The notes under the pieces were generated by a model. The model did no database searches, was not told the origin of the DNA, and saw only the letters and a list, made by a program, of their open reading frames with translations. From the NCBI RefSeq assembly GCF_026151205.1, contig NC_087076.1:1-64000 (forward strand): a stretch of DNA of 64,000 bases, given 5' to 3'. The position numbers and the translations under genes are program-made. Shown in pieces: positions 44,501-60,612 of the stretch; the stretch's first letter is position 1, and every line of letters starts with the position of its first letter. Origin of the DNA: Bolinopsis microptera. Its lineage: Eukaryota > Ctenophora > Tentaculata > Lobata > Bolinopsidae.

Positions 44501-47500
44501 TTACTAATCAGTTAGTTTATTAGTACTTTAGTATTGCAACACTGTCACGTGATAAGTATTGCACGTACCAATTCCACTGTCACGTGATAAGTATTGCACG
44601 TGCCAATTCCACTGTCACGTGATTAGTATTGCACGTGCCAATTCCACTGTCACGTGATAAGTATTGCACGTACCAATTCCACTGTCACGTGATTAGTATT
44701 GCACGTGCCAATTCCACTGTCACGTGATAAGTATTGCACGTGCCAATTCCACTGTCACGTGATAAGTATTGCACGTGCCAATTCCACTGTCACGTGATAA
44801 GTATTGCACGTACCAATTCCACTGTCACGTGATAAGTATTGCACGTGCCAATTCCACTGTCACGTGATTAGTATTGCACGTGCCAATTCCACTGTCACGT
44901 GATAAGTATTGCACGTACCAATTCCACTGTCACGTGATTAGTATTGCACGTGCCAATTCCACTGTCACGTGATAAGTATTGCACGTACCAATTCCACTGT
45001 CACGTGATAAGTATTGCACGTACCAATTCCACTGTCACGTGATAAGTATTGCACGTACCAATTCCACTGTCACGTGATAAGTATTGCACGTGCCAATTCC
45101 ACTGTCACGTGATAAGTATTGCACGTACCAATTCCACTGTCACGTGATAAGTATTGCACGTGCCAATTCCACTGTCACGTGATTAGTATTGCACGTGCCA
45201 ATTCCACTGTCACGTGATAAGTATTGCACGTACCAATTCCACTGTCACGTGATTAGTATTGCACGTGCCAATTCCACTGTCACGTGATAAGTATTGCACG
45301 TACCAATTCCACTGTCACGTGATAAGTATTGCACGTACCAATTCCACTGTCACGTGATAAGTATTGCACGTGCCAATTCCACTGTCACGTGATAAGTATT
45401 GCACGTACCAATTCCACTGTCACGTGATTAGTATTGCACGTGCCAATTCCACTGTCACGTGATAAGTATTGCACGTACCAATTCCACTGTCACGTGATTA
45501 GTATTGCACGTGCCAATTCCACTGTCACGTGATAAGTATTGCACGTACCAATTCCACTGTCACGTGATAAGTATTGCACGTACCAATTCCACTGTCACGT
45601 GATAAGTATTGCACGTACCAATTCCACTGTCACGTGATAAGTATTGCACGTGCCAATTCCACTGTCACGTGATAAGTATTGCACGTACCAATTCCACTGT
45701 CACGTGATTAGTATTGCACGTGCCAATTCCACTGTCACGTGATAAGTATTGCACGTACCAATTCCACTGTCACGTGATAAGTATTGCACGTGCCAATTCC
45801 ACTGTCACGTGATAAGTATTGCACGTACCAATTCCACTGTCACGTGATAAGTATTGCACGTACCAATTCCACTGTCACGTGATAAGTATTGCACGTGCCA
45901 ATTCCACTGTCACGTGATAAGTATTGCACGTGCCAATTCCACTGTCACGTGATAAGTATTGCACGTACCAATTCCACTGTCACGTGATTAGTATTGCACG
46001 TGCCAATTCCACTGTCACGTGATAAGTATTGCACGTACCAATTCCACTGTCACGTGATAAGTATTGCACGTGCCAATTCCACTGTCACGTGATAAGTATT
46101 GCACGTACCAATTCCACTGTCACGTGATAAGTATTGCACGTACCAATTCCACTGTCACGTGATAAGTATTGCACGTGCCAATTCCACTGTCACGTGATAA
46201 GTATTGCACGTGCCAATTCCACTGTCACGTGATAAGTATTGCACGTGCCAATTCCACTGTCACGTGATAAGTATTGCACAACGAATAGTTCTGAAGTTGC
46301 ATACTGAGATTTTTTCTGGAGCCGCCTTAGTGAAAAGCAGAATATTGGGTTGCAATAAAATGGGAAATTTAAATAACAGCACATGTACTGTCAGGTGATA
46401 GTACTAAAATAAACACGTTTAATATTATAGAATATTGAGATATAAACCTCACCAGGTTTGAAATGTCTGAGGACTCAGTAACCTCTATAAACGCTGTGGA
46501 ACCTGAAGACGCAGGAACCCATTTTTGGCAGGCAGCTGCAAAGATTGGAGACATGTGGGAACCACTAGCTCATGATATCAGCAAGGGGGTACACGCGGAC
46601 GAGTACAAGTGGACTATTGTAGAAATACAGACAGGTGGGGGAATTATCCAGTTCAAATATATAACATTCTAATTGTCGAGATACAGACAGGTGGGGGAAT
46701 CATCCAGTTCAAATATATAACATTCTAATTGTAGAAATACAGACAGGTGGGGGAATTATCCAGTTCAAATATATAACATTCTAATTGTCGAGATACAGAC
46801 AGGTGGGGGAATTATCCAGTTCAAATATATAACATTCTAATAGTCGAGATACAGACAGGTGGGGGAATTATCCAGTTCAAATATATAACATTCTAATTGT
46901 CGAAATACAGACAGGTGGGGGAATTATCCAGTTCAAATATATAACATTCTAAGATTAATCTTGTAATCTCACTTCTGGTAAAATAATGAAATATAATGAC
47001 TGTCTTTATAATACAGATGCAAATGTAAGTGGCAGTACAGTTACAAGTCCTGGCTTCTGGATGATCACTACTGCTATCTTAGCTTCTCTCCTTACCTGGT
47101 AACACGCATTATCTACTTTAATATCTCATCAATGAACCCACGTTTGATAAATAATAGGGTTGCACCACCCCCCTCACAATAATTTGGTCCGACCCCCCCC
47201 CCCCCCCCCCCACAATAATGGGGTCCGACCCCCCCTCCACAATAATGGGGTCCGACCCCCCCCCCCCCCCCCCCCACAATAATGTATGATCGCGGTTGAG
47301 AATGTAATATGTATAATACCTAATACCTATTATTATACTCCTTAATTTCAGGGACTTCTAAAGGCACGGTGTTGTTACCAGCATGGTCACTAAGGTCACT
47401 AAGGTCACGTGACACATTATCACGTGACACATTATCTGTAGTGAACATTCTTTTATTGGAGCTAGACTTCGAATTTTGGGGAAAATGTTGTATAAAGGAC

Positions 47501-50500
47501 GGGAGTGTGATAATAAAGCATGAGACTTCTTGGTTGATTGTCATGTTATCTTTTTATTTTTGTAAGCTTCTACAAAAAGATATAATATAATATTGGACGA
47601 TAATATATGTGTAATAAACTATCTGTATGATATGCCTCATTACATCAATACCCGTACTTAGTTAATGTAATGAATATTGTTTAGTATTGTTTACTAGCTA
47701 GATGTGTGTTACATTCCTACACCAGAGTAGTAGACTCTAGTAGACTTCTGCTAGTCTGTACGTTAATATGACGGTGTATTAAGGTATGTAACACCTATAT
47801 TACCCCCCACACCCCCTCCGGCTGTTTCTATTTGTCCTACCGTTATCTGAACTCGCAACCCTTCTCTTACTGTGGCCGGCAACTTAACGATTATCTGGAG
47901 TTAAATCTACTCATTGCCAGGGGTGAACACCCTATCGAACTACTTATTGAGTACGGGGGAATGATACATATCATGATTAGAGAAACAGAGCAGGGTATTA
48001 TACAGTGCAACGAGAAGGGAGTCATCATGAGGTTATTATTGAGGTCTGAAAGTCTGCGACCATGTGGTGGGGGGGGGGGGGGGCCGGGGGAGGGGGGGGT
48101 ACAGCAGTACTGGTGAAATCTTCGGTCATAAAATGAATCCCATCTTTTGACATATTTTGTAAACTAGAAAGGGCAGAACATAAAGAAAATTAAATTGCTT
48201 TATCGATAATATTAGAATTTTCATTTTTGGAATATAATTGGTTTTTTCACGGAGTTGAACTTTTTCATTCGATACAAGGAACAACTTATCGGAGAAAATA
48301 GATCTGCTATAAAAACCAAAATATCTTTCTACAAGTTTATTCCTAATCTAGATTTCGACCCAAAATCTTGACGAAATCCCCCGGCAAAAACCGAACCTTT
48401 TTTGTGGTCAATTTCAGCTCGCAAATGGAGTTGGAACCTCGCGAAAAGGATAGGAATAGGAGACTGCATTCTTAAATTTTTTATAATTAACGTCGGAAGA
48501 GAGGAAAAATAAACGTTAGAATAATGGCGTAATTTCATCACTTGTTTAAAACATAGTTTAGTGATACGAAAAGTTTGTTTAGCAGGAGCTTTCAAAGTAC
48601 ATGACGTGTAAATCGTCTTTCATCATTGTTTGACTACGTCGTTGCGTAGCAACAGCAGGATATTGCACGTGCGCGAGCAACACAGATTAGCAACGCGCGT
48701 TTCCATGCTTATGCAATAACACGTCATGACTAGCTCATGTTTACGCTCACGCTACAACTATTCATAACTTTGGTTGTGATTAACATTTGTTAATACGGTA
48801 AAAAGTATCGTTTATGGAATCCGAATACTTACAACGTTGTCGTCATTGTAAAACAAAAATCCATACTTTCTACAGTAAAGAGAAATTAAAACATAACTGA
48901 TTTTTAAAATTTCCTCGAACAAAGCTTTCGACTAGCGGGTTTTTAGTGTTCTTTTATTTTTATCTCAAGCAGCTGGGGTAGTAATCATAATTATAATATG
49001 TGAATAATATGTGAATAATATATGGTAGATTATGATACTAGTAAGTAAAAGAGAACTAACCCAAGCTAGTGTCTCTCCAGTGCAAGTGTAGATTACAAGT
49101 AGTGCGCCTGTTGTACACTTCCTGTTCTTACATTCTAATACTTTAGTGTCCAGCTCACTCATTGCTTTTCCTGAATATTAGGTCAATATTTAGTATCCAG
49201 CTCACTCATTGCTTTTCCTGAATATTAGGTACTTTAGTATCCAGCTCACTCATTGCTTTTCCTGAATATTAGGTACTTTAGTATCCAGCTCACTCATTGC
49301 TTTTCCTGAATATAAGCTCAATATTTGGAGTGTCGCCTCAATTTTCGCGAATTTTGTGTCGTAAAAATCGCGAAAATAAATTCCCCGCACAAATCGATGG
49401 TTTTACAGTAAATAGTATATTTATTAACAAAAAGGCCAAAATGCTCTGGTTGACCATACAAATTTGGGTGATGAGCAAGTTAATAGTTTTCGTAATTTCA
49501 TTTTCTGAACGGACATAATCCTGAACGGCATTTCAAAAACCTTAAATAAACTTTTCATTTTTTGGCGATTAGTTTTTAAATTTCAGCAAATAATGAACGA
49601 GGAAGTCAAAGAAAGTTATGCCACAACTTGTTTCTATTTATCCAATGATATCGTTTATTTAGTTCGATAGGAATTGAAATTTACCGAAATTTAAAAGTAG
49701 TCATAGCCTGGGTAATAAGTTTGTAAGAGAATACATTTGGGTAAAAGGAACGGAATTTGATTTGTACGGACATAATATGAACGCTACTAAACGCTAGGGC
49801 CGCCAGCGTCGGAATAATGTCCGTTAAGGTAAGAGTAGTGGTGTGTAGTCAGTTTACTTACCTGTCTCATGAGAAGAAGAATGTGCAATATATGCTGCTG
49901 AGTAAAAACGTGATGCCCATATAAGGATGCTGCTGAGTAAACACGCGATGCCCATATAAGGAATGCAGCTGAGTAAACACGTGATGCCCATATAAGGAAT
50001 GCTGCTGAGGGCTTATCAAACAGTGCTCATGGGAATCCTGAGAATATCAGATTAAATGAAGAGGAATAAGAAATAAGTGAGATATGATGCTACCAACTGA
50101 TACGATATAATATATCAGTATTATATGAGCATTTTTAATATGTACCAGCTAGAGCTCTCACACTGTCCATACTCCAAAACATTTTGCTCTTCCAGATCAA
50201 GTCGTGTCCTTGTTTGAGAATATCTTCGTAAACAGTCAGAGCTTTTTCTTGGACCAACTCGTAGAAACCCTGGAGATCGAAACTCAGACTATTTTATTAG
50301 TTACCTCATAATATCTTATAAAGAATATTATAGATGTGAACAAGGTTAGATAATATCTTATAAAGAACATATATGTGTACAAGCTCCCTTACCTGATATT
50401 GGTGAACTTTGAACAGTTGCTCTAACATATTGATTCCGTTGCCGTCATATCCTACTTTGTTATACAGGTCGTATATCTTGTCCTGAGAAGCAATGGTAAT

Positions 50501-52875
50501 TGTGCACAGAAATATTATAGGTCCTAATAGAAGTAACGGACAAACATTGAGAGAACTTTTGGAATGGTCTATAGTCGAGAATACCGGATTTGTTTCAAAA
50601 AGGAACTGATAATTTCTCCGGGAGTATCCAGTTTTCTTTTAGAAAAGCACCTGATTTTGACCCCAGAAAGCTACAATGTCCCATGTGTTCATTTCTTCAC
50701 GCGTAACTAACTCTCGTCTCCCGATGCAATCTGTCATATCAAGGTACTGATAGAAATGTATCTTAGGATCGTTTAATAACAATTTGATGTAGTATTTCGA
50801 TGATTATAAGCAAGATATTTACGGTAATTTATTGAAAATTGACATTAAAATTACCTCCCCAGGTAAGGGTTTACCTCAGTTTCGTAAATTGGCACGGGTC
50901 TCATCACATCTGGTTTACCATTTTCCTGACATAGATAGTATTTTATACATAAAGCAAGATTGTTAAGCGAGAACGACATATTACAATGCAAGTTGTTTAC
51001 ATTACTTGTGAAGAGCATAATAGATAAAACGTAATACCAGAAGATAGATAAGTCATAGTTTCAATTATTATTAATAAAACAAGCTTCTAAATTTGGGATA
51101 GCCTGTGGCAGGCAACGGCCGATTCTAATGCTCTACAGACCTACACAAGTGCCAGTAAGTAGGTAAATATTTCATGCTAGGCATGTGGCACCCATTACGT
51201 CAACCATCCATTGAAGTTTTTGCTTTTCGCTGTACTATATTGCACAGCTCCCCATTTAATTCTCACACACGATTTCTCGAGCATTCGGCTGGATGGACCG
51301 GGAGGCTGCATAGATCCTATGGGATCCTTAGCAGAATGTCTACGACGCTCACCCCACGACCAGTTAGCCAGCGGGATTTGAACTCGCAACCGAACGATTG
51401 CAAAGCTGGTGCTCTAGCCTCTAACCTCTCTTATAATAATAAGTCATAGTTTCAATTACATAATAAGCTTATACTCCAGTAGCAGAGTGTTATCTGTATT
51501 CCTTGTTGCCTGTGTTTACCTGTGTTTTGTTGGTTGATTTGTACAATCCTCGGAGAAAAGTCTCGGTGCTCATCAGATTGGCATCGTGGGGCGAACTTTG
51601 TACCTCAATCTGTGGGAGTGTAGGATATCATCACACAAGGAGGAGGGGTAAGGGGCAGGGGGAATTTACTACCCTAACGTTTGGGAATTTTGTGACATTT
51701 TACAATTGAGTAGTTAGATTTTTTTTATAAGCTCAAAAAAATAGTCAAAAATTTTGAGCCCCTGTTTACAGAATAAAAGATATGAAATCTGTTGATCATA
51801 TTCACAAACAAACCAGTTTTCTGTGATACTCTGTATCCAGAAGATAAAGAGATGAGCTAGGATCTGTGTACAAATTTCGTATGTAAATACCGTTTCTGTA
51901 TTCCTGGTCAATCCCATACTGAAATTGAAGTAACAATTTCAATGATTGTGATTTCGTGTTTTGAAAACAGGCAAACTAACACAGGACTGCCGATAATTTG
52001 GTTTGATTTCCTTGTAAATGTGTGCAATTGTATGTCCACAGAAGTAACAAACATGACATTTAGAAAGATTTGAGTGGGTGTACAAAAATGTACAATTAAG
52101 TGAAAACTTGCTGTGTTTACAATCCAAGGTATCCTCATTATAGGATAAAGTAAGCTGGTAAGCCAAGTACCAATCATTACAACTATAGAACTATGAAGGG
52201 GCGCCATCTTAGGGGGGCGCAAAATTGTTGTTTGAATGTGGGACAATTTAGAAAAACTTAACTGAGGTACTAGCAAAACTGCACGTTTTGCTCTAGAAAC
52301 ATACTTTTTTAGAGATTTTAATGGCGTATCCTCTAAGATCACCTAATTTGTTCAATTTTAGGGACAGGTGCCAAAAGGGGAGGGGCGCCAACAGGGGGGT
52401 GCATTTTCGGCAGGGGCGCCAACAGGCAATGTTACGCCACTGTGAAGGAGCAAAAAAGCCTTGTATAAATGCATGTGTCAGGTCCAGCATGGTCTTATGA
52501 CAGGAGTATAAGGTATAAGCCAAAAAATAAATTAACCTTTGTTAGTTGACTAACTCCCTCTTGGGCCCAAGCGCTATCTTTTAGTGATATGGACGGCGTT
52601 GTCTCTCCATTTGAAATCACCTGAGAGTAAATTCATTGTTAGGTTAGAACTGGTGAAAACTACTAAGCTGAACTAAATGTCCAAAAGAGATATGTGCAAT
52701 TAATAAACCATGCCATACAGAAAGCATGCTATCTTAATTTTCTGGAGTTTTTTTTTTCAGTGTAAACATAATTTTGTTCACTAACAAGTATTAGCCGAAG
52801 AAGTTCGTCAGACCATACTGTCACTAAAATACTCAAAAGTACTGCCAATGTGAGAGGTTTCATTTGTCGTGCCAT
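41522..52875 (-). CDS. histidine acid phosphatase family membrane protein, catalytically dead (pseudoenzyme)
   Basis: Twelve minus-strand exons join without frame conflict into 404 residues: 52786-52875, 52537-52620, 51814-51918, 51520-51609, 50875-50925, 50651-50746, 50393-50482, 50146-50269, 49061-49170, 42560-42691, 41794-41887, 41522-41670. Start ATG at 52875; signal peptide at about residues 1-22. Length and layout match lysosomal/prostatic acid phosphatases: lumenal domain, then one membrane span (about 357-378) and a 26-residue tail. The family signature RHGxRxP reads SNGETTP (33-39); the VRSTDxxRT block reads VQSSPHDANL (96-105); the late HD pair reads TG (274-275). Nucleophile, proton donor and phosphate-binding arginines are therefore all gone, although the frame is intact. 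Two N-glycosylation sites (NKT 120, NGT 308) fit a lumenal protein. It may act as a receptor or binding protein; function is unknown. Introns hold a MITE, a SINE and a whole opposite-strand gene. Confidence 0.85.
41888..42200 (-). repeat. 16-bp CACGTGCAAAGGGGGT array abutting an acceptor
   Basis: About 19 copies of 'caaagggggtcacgtg' with variants (cacgag, catgag). In gene sense each unit is a short pyrimidine run (acccccttt), and the array ends directly at GACTAG|ATG, the acceptor of exon 41794-41887. Confidence 0.95.
43865..47102 (+). CDS. small secreted transcobalamin-like (DUF4430-type) protein, probably GPI-anchored
   Basis: Three exons, 43865-44052, 46456-46634 and 47017-47102, join in phase to 150 residues; donors AC|GTGAGT and ACAG|GTGGGG, acceptors CACCAG and ATACAG. 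Residues 1-18 form a signal peptide ending LGYA. The middle contains 'GDSLLEAMNKA', 'FEMSEDSVTSINAV', 'THFWQ' and 'EPLAHDISKGV', the spacing of the C-terminal domain of transcobalamin-like proteins (DUF4430), which in vertebrate relatives helps bind cobalamin. The C-terminus, after 'DANVSGSTVTSPG', is a hydrophobic 'FWMITTAILASLLTW' stop, typical of a GPI-anchor signal. The whole gene lies inside intron 9 of the opposite-strand acid-phosphatase-like gene. An AATAAA lies at 47512-47517. Domain assignment is by motif spacing only; ligand unknown. Confidence 0.75.
44545..46278. repeat. 35-bp CACGTG array, about 50 copies
   Basis: Unit 'cactgtcacgtgataagtat' + 'tgcacgtgccaattc', 35 bp, in intron 1 of the DUF4430-type gene. 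Two sites vary: gaTAag/gaTTag and gcacgtG/gcacgtA. The T-type always carries G, so three monomer classes exist. Their order repeats roughly every eight monomers (~280 bp), giving a higher-order repeat. Each unit has one or two palindromic CACGTG E-boxes. Confidence 0.97.
46615..46951 (+). repeat. 56-bp array (6 copies) built on a splice donor
   Basis: Unit 'gaaatacagacaggtggggg' + 'aattatccagttcaaatata' + 'taacattctaattgtc'. The first copy is the 3' end of exon 46456-46634 with donor ACAG|GTGGGG; five further copies of exon end and donor follow in the intron. Confidence 0.95.
47178..47280 (+). repeat. three copies of a poly-C/AATAATGGGGTCCGA unit
   Basis: 'caataatggggtccgacccc' with variable C runs occurs about three times in the 3' flank of the DUF4430-type gene. 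Confidence 0.85.
47512..47517 (+). promoter_or_regulatory. polyadenylation signal AATAAA
   Basis: A canonical AATAAA about 410 bp after the stop of the three-exon DUF4430-type gene, and the first on its strand that I noticed. Use is inferred. Confidence 0.4.
47832..48115 (+). CDS. unidentified ORF, possible exon
   Basis: A 94-codon plus-strand frame whose first ~78 residues look coding-like ('GRQLNDYLELNLLIARGEHP', 'IELLIEYGGMIHIMIRETEQ') before it runs into a G tract. No clear acceptor or donor pairs it with the neighbouring gene. It lies in intron 9 of the minus-strand gene. Could be a small gene, a transposon scrap or chance. Confidence 0.3.
48117..48960. other. intron 9 sequence, no feature seen
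   Basis: AT-rich sequence within intron 9 of the acid-phosphatase-like gene. No further exon or repeat was recognised. Confidence 0.4.
49139..49316 (-). repeat. 44-bp array (4 copies) built on a splice acceptor
   Basis: 'cagctcactcattgcttttc' + 'ctgaatattaggtactttag' + 'tatc' occurs four times (one copy is 47 bp). On the minus strand each copy is an acceptor (AATATTCAG) plus the first ~30 nt of exon 49061-49170. Only the copy nearest the exon keeps the frame; using the next one brings a stop within about 19 codons. Confidence 0.92.
49885..50010. repeat. three-copy ~44-bp repeat in intron 8
   Basis: 'gctgctgagtaaacacgtga' + 'tgcccatataaggaat' repeats three times with few changes, about 140 bp downstream in gene sense of the donor of exon 50146-50269. 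Confidence 0.9.
51048..51458 (-). mobile_element. tRNA-derived SINE with 20-bp target duplication
   Basis: The element proper is 51068-51438, flanked by identical 20-bp direct repeats 'ataagtcatagtttcaatta' (51048-51067 and 51439-51458). On the minus strand it begins with a tRNA-like head: 'ggttagaggctagagcacc' as A box, anticodon-loop-like 'ctttgcaat' (TGC, alanine-type), and 'gttgcgagttcaaatcccg' as B box. A non-tRNA body of about 290 bp follows and ends in an AT-rich tail. The duplication and internal RNA polymerase III promoter identify a SINE. It sits in intron 4 of the acid-phosphatase-like gene. Confidence 0.85.
52202..52442 (-). mobile_element. MITE copy 4 in intron 2, one end missing
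   Basis: Inverted relative to 470-759. The right end GTTACGCCACTG is intact; the other terminal repeat is absent. Flanking tgaagggg (52194-52201) and tgaaggag (52443-52450) match at 7 of 8, an apparent 8-bp target duplication. Confidence 0.7.
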
Positions 52876-54391
52876 GCAACTAAGAGATATTATGTATACT
52901 ATATTGTGAAACCACAAAGAATAGTTTTAACCCAGTTAGACTACTGGGCCCAAAACTTCTATTTGCAAAAACTCGCTCTCTAGTTTCTACTGTCACTTTG
53001 AAGTTTTCAAATTGTTCAAGCTGTGGGTTTTAAACAGATTCATATTCTTTATTTAATTATCAGCTGGAAAGCAGGATTCTTCCATAAGCTCTTTAAAAAG
53101 TACAATAAACTTCCAAATATTGTCGGTTGTGGACATTTTTAGTAAAAGCCAAAATCAGTCGAGAGATCTATCAAAAATATTATCATCCCAAAAATGGACA
53201 TAACCAATAAAAGGTGTTTGCATCACAAATGCCTAACAAACTAAAATTTGGAACATAGATGTTACTTCAGACTTGCACAGAGTTTAAAGAAAAAGGATCG
53301 ATTTTATTCCATAATATAATATGAACAAATCAGTGCCTAACTTAAGGCTTCGGCAAAATTCTTTAAATTATGTTAATCTGACTTAGACTTATAAAAATAA
53401 AGTACTTAACAGTTAAGCACTAGGGACAATATTCACTTCAATACGATAAAAGGTCACTCAAACAATATTTACATTCAATAAAATACCAATATTTCTGAAC
53501 TTTAAGCAATCAAATCTTATAAACACATAATTTCCAAAACACATGATCTACTCCATCATCGTGGCATGGGCATGGATGAGGTTGTGCAAAACTTTTGAGG
53601 GGGGTTCATATTTGTAATTTGTTATCCATCTTTTTTTTTCTTATGTAGCCACGTAGAGCAATAAATGTTTTTTTCCTCTTTCTGGCAATGAAGTCCGCTA
53701 GTCTGTTCGATTTTTTCACTTCGATCCTCAAAAATCACTGACGCTATATAATATACAGCGCGGCTTTGTCTTATCAATAAACCATAGAGTCTACCAAACT
53801 TAATTACACAGCCTGGTTGCCTTGATTAACGATTTTAATGCTTACTAGGCATTGTGGTCAGTGTGTCATTATGTCAACGATCGGTTACAATTCTTGTTTA
53901 TGAATAGAAAAGCCTAGCTCTAGGTAAAACAAAGTACGGTGCTTTATCCAGAGCCCTCGCACTTACAGTGGCGCGCCTCCCGCCTTGTGAAACAAGCCCG
54001 CCTTGTGAAACAAGTGCGCGAAAGCACATGGTTAGGTGAACAAAGTGCGCGGCGCGATGCGTCGAATAGGCGACGTCCTTTTTAATTGAAAATGTCAATT
54101 CTTCGCAGCGAGGCCTAGTACCGCATTTCGCCGATCTAACGAGAAGCATTATTGGATGCGCGTCGCGGCCCAGTAACGCATTGCACCACAACGTTTTTCG
54201 GATTGTTGTCTTTTGTCTCTGAAGGGCGCGCGTCAAAAACGTAATTTAGTGGATTATTAGTAAGGTTGCTCTAACCAGAGCCCTCTCGCTTGCAGTAGCG
54301 CGCGACCGCCGGAGGCGGCAAAGAGGGCTCTATCCATGGCCACAACTGGCACCACAAATCGTGGTGCCAGATTTCCTCCCATATTTCTGAT
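52876..54391. other. upstream flank of the acid-phosphatase-like gene; dispersed repeat
   Basis: Should contain the promoter of the minus-strand gene; I could not identify specific elements. The stretch 54105-54195 repeats the GC-rich segment at 6738-6845. An inverted pair agagccctct / agagggctct brackets about 54275-54332. Confidence 0.4.
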
Positions 54392-54491
54392 NNNNNNNNN
54401 NNNNNNNNNNNNNNNNNNNNNNNNNNNNNNNNNNNNNNNNNNNNNNNNNNNNNNNNNNNNNNNNNNNNNNNNNNNNNNNNNNNNNNNNNNN
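54392..54491. other. assembly gap of 100 N
   Basis: Exactly 100 N, the usual placeholder for a gap of unknown size. Sequence just right of it is a poor-quality version of the 188-bp satellite. Confidence 0.99.

Positions 54492-60553
<6,062 letters not shown>

Positions 60554-60607
<54 letters not shown>
60554..60607 (+). repeat. 54-nt T run at the edge of the clean satellite
   Basis: A T homopolymer marks the abrupt change from nearly perfect satellite copies to highly corrupted ones. Confidence 0.9.

Positions 60608-60612
<5 letters not shown>

Noticed and set aside
44545-46278. CRISPR-like array
   Set aside because: The repeats are directly adjacent with no unique spacers, and the sequence is eukaryotic with spliced genes around it.
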